NCBI RefSeq assembly: GCF_030272615.1
Contig: NC_081408.1
Span: 765,009,330 to 765,073,329, forward strand
Length of the DNA: 64,000 nt
Direction: 5' to 3'
Source: Cryptomeria japonica
Lineage: Eukaryota; Streptophyta; Pinopsida; Cupressales; Cupressaceae
Positions 23,909 through 36,397 of the stretch are shown one piece after another. The notes beneath the pieces were generated by a model. The model was not told the origin of the DNA. It did not search any database and worked only from the letters and a program-made list of their open reading frames with translations. The translations under genes were made by a program, and so were the position numbers. Within the stretch, counting starts at the first letter, position 1; every line of letters begins with the position of its first letter.

Positions 23909-25847
23909 GATCTTCGCATCTTACAGTTATGCAAGAGGCATCCCGCCACATGGGGGCTGTGCGATCAGCTGACAGAGGCCGAGGTGGATTGCATTGCAAT
24001 GACGGGGTTGTATGAAATGATGCATATGCTCGTGATTCGGATGAATCATGGTTTGACGACAGCATTGGCAGATCGCTGGCATAGTGAGACATGCACGTTT
24101 CACTTGGCATAGAGGGAGATGACTGTGACACTGAAGGATGTATGGCACATCCTACATATTCCTATTCGAGGTGAGCTGGTGACATATGACAGAGCATGGG
24201 GGACCCTTGCGGTACAAAGATTTTTTTATGAGGACGTGTATATTGATGATGGTTTGATAGCCTGGGAGGATATCGCTGCATTGTACGAGCCATTTCCAGC
24301 AGTGTTGTCAGGGATTGTGGGGGCCTATTGTGTCCGGATAGATGATCACATGGTCTGGTCATTGGTTGGGGGCAGGAGATTGAGTAAATGATGACATATG
24401 GGACTCGATTTGCCTAGGGACTGTGCGTGTTAGTACACCTATATCAGGAGCTGCATGAGGTTGTATACTATGGGAGGGGCTCATTGGCAGTGGGAGTGAC
24501 GCTACTGCATATTTGGGCATGGGAGCACTTACCGGTTACATTACCAGTGAGTGATATTTCGAGTAGTCGACCAACCCTATGTATTTATGTATAGCGGTAT
24601 GATGAGTCAGTCCCACCTGGGGAAGTTAGAGTGGTGGAGGCGGACACTGGATGATCTAGATGCAGTGATCTAGAGACCCTCTATTGAGTGTGAGCATTAG
24701 GAGGATGATGTGGAGGCGTTGTTGTATGTATTCATAACCCAATTTTTCATTGGGAGGATAGCCTACCATGTAGAGAGATAGGTGTCAGGCAAAGTTTTGA
24801 GACAGTTTGGATGGCGGCAGGGATTGCCTAGTGGATCGGGGGAGTATGCTAGGGTGGTGCGGGAGAGGTATGCATGGGGGCCAGTACTACCTTATGATAA
24901 GGCATTGGAAAAATTTTGGATGCTATAGGAGACACCATGGGATATACGACTAAGGGTGGTAGATGCAGGGGTGTCGGAGGAGTATACGCAGTATATGGTG
25001 GCTCATTCGATTCCTTGAATATCAGATCCAATAGAGCTGATTCCCGATTTTGAGAAGGATAGGGGATAGAGATGGAGGAGGAGAGGAGGTCGAGGATCGT
25101 TAGTAGGTGGATGAGGGAGAGGGGATGGTGGTGATGGAGGAGGTGGTGATGGAGGAGGAGAAGGGGAGGATGGTGGAGGTGGTGAATTCAGAGGTGGAGG
25201 TGACAGTGGTGGTCGGGTTCAATGGAGAGGGAGAGGTAGTTTGCCATTGCGGATATCACAGGGACCTTTGATGCAAGGAGGAGTTAGATTGGGGGGGAGA
25301 GGGATGGAGAGGGAGGTACCGATGGATAGAGGGGAGGGAGCCACTAGAGATCTTTGAGATCATATGATATTACATTTGTAGACTTGACTTACAACAGTCA
25401 AGACATAGGTGGAGGATCTAGAGGTGGAGGTTGCAACCAGAGATGTGCATCTATTTGCACGAGAGTCAAAGATGACTATAGTGTTGTAGGAGAGAGATCA
25501 GGCCATGGACAAGGTTATCCAGTTGCAGGAGAGAGTGCGGGTCTTGGAGGGAGATACAGAGAGCAGGTGCAGAGGTGGATTACTGGCGAGGCCTATATGA
25601 GCAGGAGGTGTCATCTAGTCAGTGGGCATTGAGTTATTCACAGATGCAGCAAGCCAGATTAGAGCAGTCTCAGAGGGTGTAGAGCAGTGGAGGTGTGATG
25701 GGTCCTCTTCGGAGAGATAGGTCAGGTGGTGCAGGAGTGAGTGGGGGTTTGGTGGGTCCTCCACAGAGAGATAGATCGGATGGTGCAGGGACTAGCGAGG
25801 GAGCAAGTGGTGATGGTGGTGCAGCATCTGGTCAGAGTGGCATTTGA
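23909..25847 (+). pseudogene. plant mobile domain gene, antisense in Tat-B
   Basis: The strand is opposite to gag-pol. The N-terminal part reads DLRILQLC..., then TALADRWHSETCTFHLA, REMTVTLKDVWHILHIPI and later WAWEHLPV, the pattern of the plant mobile domain (aminotransferase-like) family. The first 200 codons contain only one stop (TAG near 24110). Downstream come a Gly-rich linker, a heptad-rich segment and a Gly/Ser-rich tail, as in Tat-A, with more stops and a few shifts. Mobile-domain proteins such as MAIN and MAIL1 of Arabidopsis act in the nucleus in silencing and genome stability. That this copy affected silencing of its carrier is inference. Confidence 0.7.
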
Positions 25848-28255
25848 GAGAGCATTTTGCATGCATGTATTTATATTAGCATTTTGGACGGTATCTTGGA
25901 TGGCTCTTGGTATCCAATTTTTTGGACTTCATTGTACTCTGAGATATGAGATGATATATATGAGGAGATCCCATTTTTTGCTATATGTATGTGTTTTTAT
26001 GAAATGATTCCTAGATGTATGTTTTTATGATGATTCATGCCTACATGATGTCTATATGCATTTTTTATGACGTGATGCTCACATGTATATGCAAGTTTAT
26101 ATATGTGTGCATGATGTGTTGGTGATGTAATGCCTTATGTATGTAATGCCATGATGATTATGTATGCATAATAAAATGATGATTATGATTTTTGTATGGT
26201 TTTTTGATGAGACAAATGATATGCAATATTTTTTAGGATTTTATGCGGTGAATGAATGATTTATATATGTAAATGCATCTAGATGTTGAATGTAACAAAT
26301 ATAAAGTACAAAATGTTGAAATGATGATATCTAAATGAACGTATATGAATAATGTATATGAACCTATGTGGAAACAAATGGTTTTGTTTATGAATCTAAA
26401 TGGTGATGTGAAATGATAATGTAATAATAATGCAACTCATGAATAACGGCACCTTAATGCAATTAAAAAAATGAATGTATGTTTGTAATGAATCCTAAAT
26501 GAAAAGCATTGAAAAAATATACTAAATGGATAAATGAATTCACTTAACTTAATGGATAGATAAATAGATGTATGCAATGATAAATTATGATAAATGATGA
26601 TAAATGATATAATAAGACTAATGTCAATAAATGATAATGAACTATATGTAACTTTATGCATCTAAATGATATAAAATGCAACTAAATGTAATGATAATGA
26701 AATGATCATGATAGATGAATGCAAGGTTGTTTACACTTTGCATGATGCACTGATGATGTATCAGAGTACTCTATCGTGATTGTATCCAAGACCAGCTCAA
26801 TTTCCACATAACTATTCATATATTAACTTTGTTCACACTTGCATTCAAAAAACTATGTATATGAATAATGAATGAGTAAATGGATGGATGATATGCAATG
26901 GAATGCAATATAAACAAATGAGATGAAATGATGATCCATAGTGCTTTATTTTTCATCATCGAGCTTTTGAAATGTTGTAAGAGAATACAAGCAACTTGAC
27001 ATAATGATTCAAGATGACTTGAGTATTCCTTACATGGATTTTGACATAGCAAGTTAATACAAACAACTTGATATAATGGGTCAAGTTGACCTGAGTATTT
27101 CTTGCAGAACAGACAAGGATCATCTCCTTTCATGCATGACTTGGATCATCCTCTTTGATCTTTTGCCGATCATATCCTGAGACAAGTTCATACCATAATA
27201 GGAGATAAAAACCTTCACCCAGTTTGGATGAGGTAGGAGTAACCAAAGAAAGAGCATCATACCTGTAAGCAAACAACATATATAAAGAATAAAGAATATG
27301 GATCCTTGGTAATGGTTCATGCTCATATGGTCGAGGTATACGCTGTAGTCAGCAAGCCATAGTGATCTATGATTGTATTTTTGCCTATGATCACATAGCT
27401 TAGTGAACTTCCCACATGGACACCATTAGGACATGCCCCAATACTTCATCAGAATAATGCGCAGAAGATACACAAACAATGTTATAGGAACCTGATATGA
27501 ATAAATAACCCACAAATCAACCAAGTATTTGATAGCCTAAATAGAATTTTCTTGTCAAAGAAAAATGTCATCTTGTCTTTGTTTTGGTAAGGAAGGATGC
27601 ATCCTTGTTGAAGACAATTTGAGTGTTGATGTTGATTGTTTGGTTGTTTTGATAAGTGATCATCATTTGAGTGTTTCATAATGTTTTTTTTGTATCTGCT
27701 AAGATGAGTATGTACAAGGTGTTGCGATGTTTTTGATTGATTTTTTATGTTTTTGGATTTTGTGATTGTTTTTTGAATGTTTGTGGTATTTTGTGAGACA
27801 ATTTTTCAATGTTTTTGGATTTTGTGAGACAATTTTAAAATGAAGAACATTGGTGAATCTCAAAACAATGTAGTACCCACTTCCATCAAACTTTATTAAG
27901 GGTATTGCCCCCAGTTTCTAGACATCACTATGAAAAAGCGAGATGGAAGACACATGAAGTACTTTCTTGATTTTGCAGGTCAAGAACAAGCCATGGTTTG
28001 GGTGGATGGATGAGTGTATGAAATGAATGTGATAGTAATAAGCCTGAAAGACAATGAAGCCATAGCCTTTACGAGTGGGGCTTATTTGCCAGCATTTCAC
28101 CATCGCACTTACCCAAGGTGCCACCGGAGTGGTTGTTCACCGTTTGGATGTATGATTTTTCTTTTATTATTTTGATGTTTTTGTATGTTTCTTCAGGACA
28201 TTTTTCTAAATGTTTTTGGAGATTTTTCCAATATACATGAGAGCTTGATGCTCTA
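25848..28255. other. non-coding 3' region of Tat-B, ATGA-rich
   Basis: This is homologous to 5453-8190 in Tat-A: ATGA/AATG-rich low-complexity sequence to about 26700, then a conserved part (26720-27560) and a TTTTTGGATTTT-type stretch (27720-27830). No conserved ORF is seen on either strand. Confidence 0.6.
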
Positions 28256-28261
28256 TGCAGC

Positions 28262-29440
28262 TTATGTATAAAATCGTTTGAGGTACATGTTGTTGATCGG
28301 ATCTGCTAGCGGTTCTCCTTCTAAAGTAGCCAACTGATATGCCCCAGACACAAATACAATAGTAATAACATATGGACCCAGCCAATTTGATTTAAAATTT
28401 CCCTCATGTTCTCTATTTGGTTGGTTACGAGGATTTTCTTGAAGAATAAGATCACCTACTTCGAATGTACGAGGTCTAACCCGATGATTGTAGCTTCTAC
28501 TCATGCACTGCTCATAGGCTTTGAGGTGATTGTATGCAGCTTGTCATTTCTCATCAAGTAGCTCTAAGTCCTGAAAATGTGATACTCTATATGCTTCATC
28601 ATCGATGAGATTATGCAATGAAACTCGTAGAGATGCTATCTCGACCTTAATAGGAAGGATAACTTCTGCACCATAGACTAGTGAGTAGGGAGTTGCGCCT
28701 GTAGGGGTTCGAATACTAGTTCGATATGCCCATAGTGTTGAATTCAATTGAACATGCCAATCACAACCGGCATCATTGGCTGTCTTCGTGAGGATTCTTA
28801 ATATGTTTTTGTTTGATGCTTCGACCTGACCATTGCCTTGTGGGTAATAGGGCGTGGAAAAGCAGTGTTGGATGTGAAATTTCTCATAGAGCTCACGAAC
28901 ATCTTGATTCTTGAATGGAAGACCATTATCTGTGATGATGGACATGGGTACACCATACTGGCAGATGATGTAATTAAGGATAAAAGAGGCAATCTACTTG
29001 TCGATGACTTGGGTAATTGGAACAACTTCAATCCACTTTGTGAAGTATTCAGTGGCAGTAATAATGAATTTGTGGCTGTTGGATGAAGATGGATGGATTT
29101 TACCCACAAGGTCAAGTCCCCATTGACAAAAAGGCCATGGTGTTGTGATTGGTTGTAATTCCTATGCTAGTGCATGTATCAGGTCTCCATGAACTTGGCA
29201 TTTCTTGCACTTTCTACAAAGTAGTAGGAGTCTTTTTCCATGGACGACCAATAGTATCTAGTGCGCATGAGTTTCTTAGCTAGTGATGGACCACTTGCAT
29301 GAGTTCCACAAATTACTTCATGTACCTCTTCCAAGGCCTTTGTTATCTCATCCTATTCTAGACATCGAAGGAGAGTACCATCAAGACTGCGTCGATATAG
29401 GGTTTCAATAATAATGGTATATCGAACGATTTGGCGAATG
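28262..29440 (-). pseudogene. integrase domain of Tat-B pol
   Basis: The core has IITDNGLPF with the second catalytic Asp, YYPQGNGQVEASNKN with the Glu, and LWAYRTSIRTPTGATPYSLVYG. The C-terminal part ends near DPINNMYLKRFYT. A 133-codon stretch (28544-28945) is free of stops and keeps residues lost in Tat-A. Frameshifts separate it from RNase H upstream. Confidence 0.85.
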
Positions 29441-29445
29441 AAGGT

Positions 29446-30494
29446 TTAACGTTGGTTATTTGATTGGTTAGGAGGAAGTATGTGATTGTGGAGATAGGTG
29501 TAGAAGCCACCATACCATGGTGATTCAGGACCGATAAGGTGACATATCATCTTAGATTTAGGGATATCATAAGCATGAATCCAAAGCTGTTCGACCAAGA
29601 ACTCATAGCGTGTTGAATTCTGTGGAAGATCTAGGAGAGATGCAATGTTAGCCATAGTGTCAGTAGCTCGATTCTAATCTCTAGTATCTACTCAAAGGTG
29701 ATAGTAGTAAATGATGCCTTTAGCATATCAACCATTTGTTTGTACGACATGAGTTTGTCATCCTTGGTCTGATATTCATCGGTTGCTTGTCGAATGACCA
29801 GTTGGGTGTCTCCATATACTTGCAGCTCTTGTAACTTCCATTGTATGGCTAGTCTGAGTCATGTTATCAAGGCTTCATATTCAGCTATGTTGTTTGTGCA
29901 TGGAAATGCAAGCCGGTAAGACTTTGGGATACTGTCACCTTGACGTGTGATAAATAGAATGTCTATCCCCGACCCATGCCTAGTGTATGAACCATCAAAG
30001 TAGAGTTTCCATGGTTGTGCTGTTGTGATCATGAATATCTCTTCATCTAGAAAATTGGAAATGAGAGGATGATCACCTATGAGTGGTGCATTGGCCAACT
30101 GATCTACACTAACTTGTCCTTTGATAGCCTTATGGTCCACATACTCGATATCAAATTCACTGAGCATCATAACCCATTTGGCCAAATGGCCAGTCCATGC
30201 AACTTTACTGAGTAAGAACTTGAGTGGGTCGATCTTCACAATGAGCTATACTTTGTGTGTTAATAGATAGTGCCTCAATTTAATGACTGCCAAGATTACT
30301 GCTAGGCAAGCTTGCTCAATAGGGGTATAATTGAGTTCATAGCCAACCAGTGTACGACAGATGTAGTAAATAGCACACTCTTTCCCTTCTGCATTGTGTT
30401 GTGCCAATAATACACCTAATGTTGTACTTGTTGCTGATATATAGAGCAATAGAGGCCTACTTGGATCTGGTGGAATCAACAATGGTGTATTCAT
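29446..30494 (-). pseudogene. dual RNase H region of Tat-B pol
   Basis: The first RNase H (PLLLYISATSTTLGVLLAQ) and the second (WKLYFDGSYTRHGSGIDILF, NNIAEYEALIT) are recognisable, with a stop between 30239 and 30246 and a frameshift before 29655. The final acidic residue of the second domain is kept here (RATDTMAN), unlike in Tat-A. The two copies therefore decayed independently. Confidence 0.8.
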
Positions 30495-30659
30495 GAGATA
30501 GTCTTTAAGCGTCTGGAATGCTTGCTGGCATCTAGCATCCCACTGAAAGTGGATGTTTTTGTGTAACAGGTATGTAAATGGGTGACACTTATCTGGCAGT
30601 TGTGTATTGAATCTTCAAATAGATTGAAGTTGCCCTTGTAGTGTTCTTAGCTGGCTGAT

Positions 30660-31119
30660 GTTCTTGGGAGGTGGCATGTCCATGATTGCCTTGACCTTTG
30701 CTGGATCGACCTCAATACCTTTGCTTAAGACAATGTATCCTAGAAGCTTCCCTGAGGTTACTCCGAAGACACATTTCTTTGGGTTGAGTCAAACATGATA
30801 TTGTTCTAGTCTATCAAATATTTTCTCTAATATGTCCAGATGACCTTCTCTTGTGAGTGGTTTTGCTAGTAAGTCATCAACATAATCTTCCATTATAGTA
30901 TGCATCATGTCATGGAAGATGGTGGTCATTGCTAGTTGATAGGTCGCTCCTCCATTCTTTAAACCAAAAGGCATGACATTCCAGTGGTATGTGCCCCATG
31001 GGCACGTAAAGGCCATCTTATGTTGATCCTCTGGTGCAATTTTTATTTGATTGTACCCTGAAAAGTCATCCATGAGTGAAAGCATGGCATGTCCTGCTGT
31101 TAGGTCTACTATGATGTCA
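30660..31119 (-). pseudogene. reverse transcriptase of Tat-B, N-terminus deleted
   Basis: The frame starts at LSLMDDFSGYNQIKI and continues through YHWNVMPFGLKNGGATYQ and YVDDLLAKPL. Everything upstream, including the KPNGG and FKDLN motifs, is missing: sequence equivalent to about 11062-12092 of Tat-A is absent, with only a short TT-type overlap at the junction. This copy could not have made active RT. Confidence 0.85.
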
Positions 31120-31640
31120 ATATTAAGCTGTATGGAATCGAATTCTCACTCATGTGAGTCAGTCTCTAAGTCACTTTCCAGTAACTGGTTACTGTACCAT
31201 ACTGGGATATCCTTTGAGTTAAATATTGTAGGTGTGATCGGTTGATGTACCTTTGTAGATGAAATGATCAGTGCTCCAGGAAGGATGATGGGGATCAACG
31301 AATCTAATATGGGGAGTATCGGTAGTGTTGACTCTGTTGCTTCTGCTGGAACTGTCGATGTCATAGATATTGCCATGGGTTCTAATACAGTAGTTGCTGC
31401 TAATGGTGTTATTGCTGGTTTGATTGGTGGGATGATTGGCATTGTGGATGGTTTTGCTGGGATTTTTAGCCTCGATGGGGCAATTGCTATGGTGTTTGAT
31501 GCTGCTTTTATAATCAAAGGTGACCTCTTTGTATTAGGCTGATATAGAGGTTGGTTAGGTTTTCCTTTGAATCTGAGCTTAGAAAGGATCTCCTTTTGAA
31601 AGCCTAGGCCAGTGTTATCCTTGGGCTTTAGTTCTGGCTA
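31120..31640 (-). pseudogene. Ala/Pro/Ile-rich linker of Tat-B
   Basis: A 123-codon open stretch (31146-31517) is rich in Ala, Pro, Ile and Thr with no recognised domain. Tat-A has lost roughly 350 bases of it. It lies between protease and the truncated RT and may be a spacer of the polyprotein. Confidence 0.4.
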
Positions 31641-31892
31641 CAGCAATTCATGTTGTCCTTGCTTGCAAGGTCCCAAAGCACTCTAGCCATCATAACCCAT
31701 TCTTTGCATAATGAGAAGGCCTTTTCCATACTGGTCTATGGGAAGCTTAGCTTGCGGAGTGTCGGAAATGATAGGATCTTTATAGATCCATTTTGCTAAG
31801 TCTTCATCTCTGGTCTCGTCTTCTTGACTCTTTCCAAGGATAAAAGGTGTCAATGTACATGCTGGTTTGGCTAGTGACGCTTGAAGTAACCG

Positions 31893-33085
31893 TCAAGGTT
31901 TTCCATGTGTTCGAGGAGAAGTGGGCATTTGTCCAACACAAAAGAGTTCGCTGAGATTGTATTCCCCAGGACCTTCCTCTGCTATTTTCATCTTGAGCTT
32001 CTCTTGCTTGGGTATAGTGGTGTTTGAACTGGAAAGAGAGGCTAGACTTATGTATGATGTGGAGGAGATGGCTTCTCTATTGTTGGGAATAGTAATCTCT
32101 GGTTGATGACTTATGTTATGACAATATGCAAAGGGGTTTGTATCACCTTGGATCATGATTTCTACACCATTATGTGGGAACTTGATACACTGATGGTAAG
32201 TGGATGGAACGACTTGCATGGCGTGTATCCAAGCTCTTCCCAACAACAAATTGTATGGCAGAGGAAGGTCTAGAACCTGACATATGATGTGTTTCACCAT
32301 TGGTCCCACTCGGATTGGTATTACTTAAGCTCGTTTGGATGAACGCTCTACATCATCATAAGCTTTGATCGTGATCTTCTTTTGGGGATCCACTGATTCA
32401 ATTGCATATCCCAATGCAGTGACTAAATGTAGTGTACAAATATTCAGGCCTGCTCCATTGTTGATCAAGACTTGCTTGATCCTATGATGGTTCATGAATC
32501 CTTCAATGTGTAGTGAGGCGTTATGAGGTTGCTGGAAGGAAGAGTTGTCACTTTCAAAAAAAGTGAGACAAGGTGATGACCTTAGATTTTCGACCATGGC
32601 TTGGAATTGATCTGTGTTCAAATTGGTAGGGACTGACGCCTCTTGGAGAGCTTGATCCAAGATTGTTTTATGACATGGAGATAGATGCAATAGGTCTAAG
32701 ATGGATATCAGTGAAGGCATTTTATCTAATTGGTCCACAAGGTTATACTACTTTGGGAGCTAGGATTTTTTATAGTTATAGTTGCAATTGGTTCACTGGC
32801 ATTGTATAGGTGATTCACAGTGTAATTATATGCAGCTTGCATATAATTGGTGGTATTTTTGTTTCACCTTGAAGTGGAAGGACCCCTTTGATCTTGTGAT
32901 GGAAGTGGATTTTTTAACATTAGATGATCATTGTTTGTTGTCTTTGGGTCATGTCCTTTGATTTCGATTTCACCTCAGTCAATAAGATCCTGAATAAGAT
33001 CTTTCAATCTATGTCAATTGCTTGTTCTATGCCCTTTCCCTTGATGGAAATCACAATGTTCAGTATCTCTCCACCATGAAGGTTT
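31893..33085 (-). pseudogene. knuckle and protease part of Tat-B
   Basis: The knuckle region (33000-33060) encodes CDFHQGKGHRTSN with the last Cys replaced by a TGA. The retropepsin-like part reads VLINNGAGLNIC, so the catalytic Asp of LIDNGAG is Asn here. The downstream PYNLLLGRAWIHAMQ and HQCIKFPHNG blocks are intact. A frame break lies near 32315. Confidence 0.7.
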
Positions 33086-33293
33086 GACTTGAGGTTCATA
33101 ATTTGATGTTTTGGGTAAGGTAACCGGATTTTGAAACTAGCTGTCGTAACACTGTTTCGATGGGTTCCCCTAAGGGAGTGTATGTTCTCTTTGGTTTTTG
33201 TTGACATTGTCTGGGTTCATCTTGAGATGTGATGCGACCTTGATTTGGAGGAGCAATTGTGTTAGTCTTAGGTGGGGGATTATGTCGTGCAAA

Positions 33294-34066
33294 TCAAACT
33301 ACAGGTTGTGCACTTTTGATAATTCTTGCATCCACAACCCCGTCGTTGATGACATTTTTGCTTTTGTTCCAGAAGTTTGGTTTGTCACTATTGAACTGTG
33401 GACGATGGCCATCCTTTGGTTCATTGTAGATTTTGATAAGTCCTTTCTTGATGAGAGCCCGCTCACACTTTAAGCCTTTGGTGATCATGTCATTAAAAGA
33501 GTGTGTGTCTTTTACGTCCAGGTGAAATTCCATTTCTTCATTTAAGTTGGAAATAAATATTTCCACTAGTTCTTGTTCAAGTAACTGAATAGAACGTCTG
33601 CTAGACATTTGATGCCATCGTTGCAAAAAGATTGAGAATAGTTCACCTGGTTTTTGTTTAGTGTTACATATATCAGCCATGGTGATATAACGTTCAATGT
33701 TGTGTGAGTAATGTGCTAGGAACTTCTGGATGAGTTTTTCAAATGTCCTAATGCCACCTGGTAATCGGGAAAACCATGATGTGGTTGTTCCTCCCAACCT
33801 TTGGGGAAAAAGGCACATGAGGTACGTATCCTTGTATGCCACTTCGAGGCAAGCTGAATGGAATTCTCTGACATGATCGCGAGGATCTCCTTTTCCTCTA
33901 TATTTTTTGAACTTGGGTGTTTTGAACCCTCGTGGAAAAGGTGGCATATGAAGATTCTTATCAAAGGGATAGCTAAAAATGTTGCTAAGTGAAAATTGAT
34001 TAGTTTTTATACCACTATAAAGTTGTTGAGCGAGATTTTCAACTTGTTGCTGCAACATGTCAATTT
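33294..34066 (-). pseudogene. gag of Tat-B, C-terminal part, left of the R2 insertion
   Basis: The Gag domain is one uninterrupted frame: FKKYRGKGDPRDHVREF, TTSWFSRLPGGIRTFEKLI, MADICNTKQKPGELFSIF and VEIFISNLNEEM. The frame reads on into the R2 LTR to 34112, but residues beyond 34066 are foreign. It joins in sequence to 49623 once R2 and one AATTT are removed. Confidence 0.8.
34062..34066. repeat. target-site duplication of R2, left copy
   Basis: AATTT, repeated exactly at 49618-49622. The empty site is represented in Tat-A near 14735, where the flanking gag sequence is continuous. Confidence 0.9.
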
Positions 34067-35217
34067 TGTTACTACTTATCAAGTTGCCATTAGTTTTAAT
34101 ATTCAAAGTCATGCTATATACTCTAGTCGGTTAACACTACTGAATCATGCAGTCAATATACACAGAGAAGTCGGTATGCATAGTCTAGTCGGTTACAGAG
34201 GAATGCAGTCATAGAAAGTACTATACACCGAGCTGTCTACCAAGTATCTTTTTTGTCTACCGAGCAGCAAAGATGACACACTGAGTTGATATACACCAAG
34301 TGAAACGTGTTACCAGATACATTGAACCTGTGCATGCATATGAAAATGTGTTACAAGATCGAGGCACATCTAACCGTTATTACATTGGAAATTGCACCAG
34401 AAGATTGTGTATGATTTTGAGATCAGTCTAACCAATGAAATATTTTGTATAGTTATTCATTCGATAAATCTTGTTTGTAAGATCGAAGCAATGAACTGGA
34501 TCACCGTCTTAAGAGATCTATTTATACAACATGAGTTAAGGGTGTATGTATGAGTGTAAGAAGACTGTTACAAAGACACAGAGGTCACCGAGAAGGTTTT
34601 CAGAGAACAGTCGAAAAATAGAGTAAACAGAAGGGTTTACCGAGTTACTATATGGATTACCGAGGTATGCTATAAGCAAGGTAATCTTATTTTGAGCACA
34701 TAGAATCTGCTATAACATTTCAGATGTAAAGTTGCAAATATTTGTAATGATTTTATTGTAATATTGTGAAGTTGAAAGAGAAACCTTTAACAAGGTAAAA
34801 GACTCTAATCAAGTCTATAAATTGTAAAGCCTCTAACTAGGTGCAGCATTCAAATTAAATGTTGTAAAATCCTTTAGCAAGGTAGATCTAACAGATCTTG
34901 TTACTCCTAACAGGGTAAGCTATCAGAAATAGCTAATATGTAGCTCTAACCGAGCACTCTTTATTATTGCAGTAGTGAAGTTGTGGGTGCCATCCCCACT
35001 GCAGTTTTTCTGTCTAACCAAAAGTTTCTGCATAACCAAAATATATGTGTTATGGAGTGAATCATTTATGATTGTTATCTATTTGTTTTAACTTTATTTT
35101 ATGTTACTGCACTATTATGTTTATGCATAATAGTAAAGTTATTATTCAAGAAAAGTTTTGGAGTACTGATTCACCCCTCCCCTCTTAGTACATTAGCTTT
35201 CCATATTAGGCCTAACA
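34067..35217 (+). repeat. 5' LTR of R2
   Basis: TGTTACTACTTATC ... GGCCTAACA, 1,151 bases. It has 26 bases (about 34131-34156) that the 3' LTR lacks, but these are present in R3, so the 3' LTR lost them. Confidence 0.92.
34519..34526 (+). promoter_or_regulatory. putative TATA-like box of the R2 LTR
   Basis: TATTTATA within GATCTATTTATACAAC, conserved in all R-family LTRs. It is AT-rich by nature, so the call rests on conservation and on a position in mid-LTR. Confidence 0.35.
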
Positions 35218-35219
35218 AT

Positions 35220-35231
35220 TGGTATCAGAGT
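35220..35231 (+). other. primer-binding site of R2
   Basis: TGGTATCAGAGT begins two bases after the LTR. It matches the initiator tRNA-Met complement TGGTATCAGAGC except at the last base. Confidence 0.85.
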
Positions 35232-35279
35232 GTGAATCTTGGAAAAGGGTTTAACTACCTAAAGAGAAAGATCTTATCA

Positions 35280-36397
35280 ATGGAAGGCTATAAAAAATCT
35301 CAGAGGATTGTGTATCTGCAAGAAGAGCTGGATCATGCTAATCAAGTGATTGCAGACATGCAAAGGCAAATGCAAAAATCTCTGAAAGTAAGAAGAAGAT
35401 TATCTGATGATTTGCAGGACTCTCAAGAGTTAGTGGAACAAATTGAGACATCATCTAAGAACAGTATATTTGAAGAGACTGAAGAAATGATTGGAGTATT
35501 GAAAGAAAAGAACAAAGCACTGACTGATCAACTAAAAGCAATGAAAAGAGAACATGAACATTTCAGCACACAAATGACTAAAAATCTAGATGCATTAAGG
35601 ATAGCTGAGGATAAAGCAAGAGATCTAGAAAGAGAGAAACAACAACTTGAAGTCTTAGTATCTGATAAAAATGACGAAATCATAAGGTTGACTGGGATTC
35701 AACAAAATATGATAGATCAACTAGGTTATGCACATTATGAAGCAATTCTGAAGAATGATGAAAATCAAGCATTGAAACTTGAAGTATCAAGGTTGACCAA
35801 TGAACTTGAAACAAAGAAGAAATCCAAAGAAACATTGAAGAAGAGTTATGAAGCATCAAAGATGTTGGATGAGCAATCGAATACAAGAAGACCCAACAAA
35901 GATACAGGACTCGGTTACAAAGGAAAAGACTCTACCGAGAAAGGAATTCATACTATCGAGAGAGGAGAATCATCAAAGCAAGCTGGAAAAAGGAATAACA
36001 TCAAAAGAAAGAAGCCTATTTTCTACTACTGTGGAAATCAAGGTCACACTGCCAACATATGCCAAATCAAAAAAGGTAAGCAGCCAAATATCACTAAGTC
36101 CAATGGTTATTGTTACAATTGCAATAAATATGGTCACACATCTAACCAATGTAGGACAAAGTTTGTTAATAACCATCAGAAGGCAAAATTCAAAGGGTTT
36201 TGTAGAAACTGCAATAGATATGAACATAGTACTGAGAAGTGTTGGCTTAAGCAAAAGAACTACATGTAGTCTGCACACCAAGCAAACACTAGAGGTTTCC
36301 GAACTTCCACAGATCCTCACCGACAATATGCAGCAGTACCATGGGATTACAATACAAGGATATGGTGTGAATGTTGTGGAAGATATGGACATATTAG
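35280..36397 (+). pseudogene. gag-like coiled-coil / zinc-knuckle gene of R2, first part
   Basis: The start shown is the internal ATG (MEGYKKSQRIV). In other copies the frame starts at an ATG in the LTR, but here that codon is ATT (35064). Residues 1-230 are a Glu/Lys/Gln-rich coiled coil, then come a basic linker and knuckles CYNCNKYGHTSNQC and CRNCNRYEHSTEKC. The first knuckle has Tyr in place of its first Cys (FYYCGNQGH). In the third the Gly before His is Glu. A TAG at 36267-36269 replaces a Trp (MWSAH in R1). The frame then reads to knuckle 4, where R3 interrupts it; it resumes at 43938. Confidence 0.75.
36393..36397. repeat. target-site duplication of R3, left copy
   Basis: ATTAG, repeated exactly at 43933-43937. 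Joining the flanks restores the GGACATAT..GTGCCAACT stretch seen intact in R3 (about 41820-41850, minus strand). Confidence 0.93.

Noticed and set aside
24119-24391. Stand-alone host mobile-domain gene
   Set aside because: It lies inside Tat-B between integrase and the 3' LTR and its C-terminal part recurs at the same place in Tat-A, so it belongs to the element.
31264-31542. 92-codon Gly/Ala-rich ORF on the plus strand
   Set aside because: It is the antisense shadow of the Ala/Pro-rich linker of Tat-B on the minus strand.
33294-34112. Extended N-terminus of Tat-B gag (34067-34112)
   Set aside because: These residues come from the R2 LTR at the insertion joint, not from gag.
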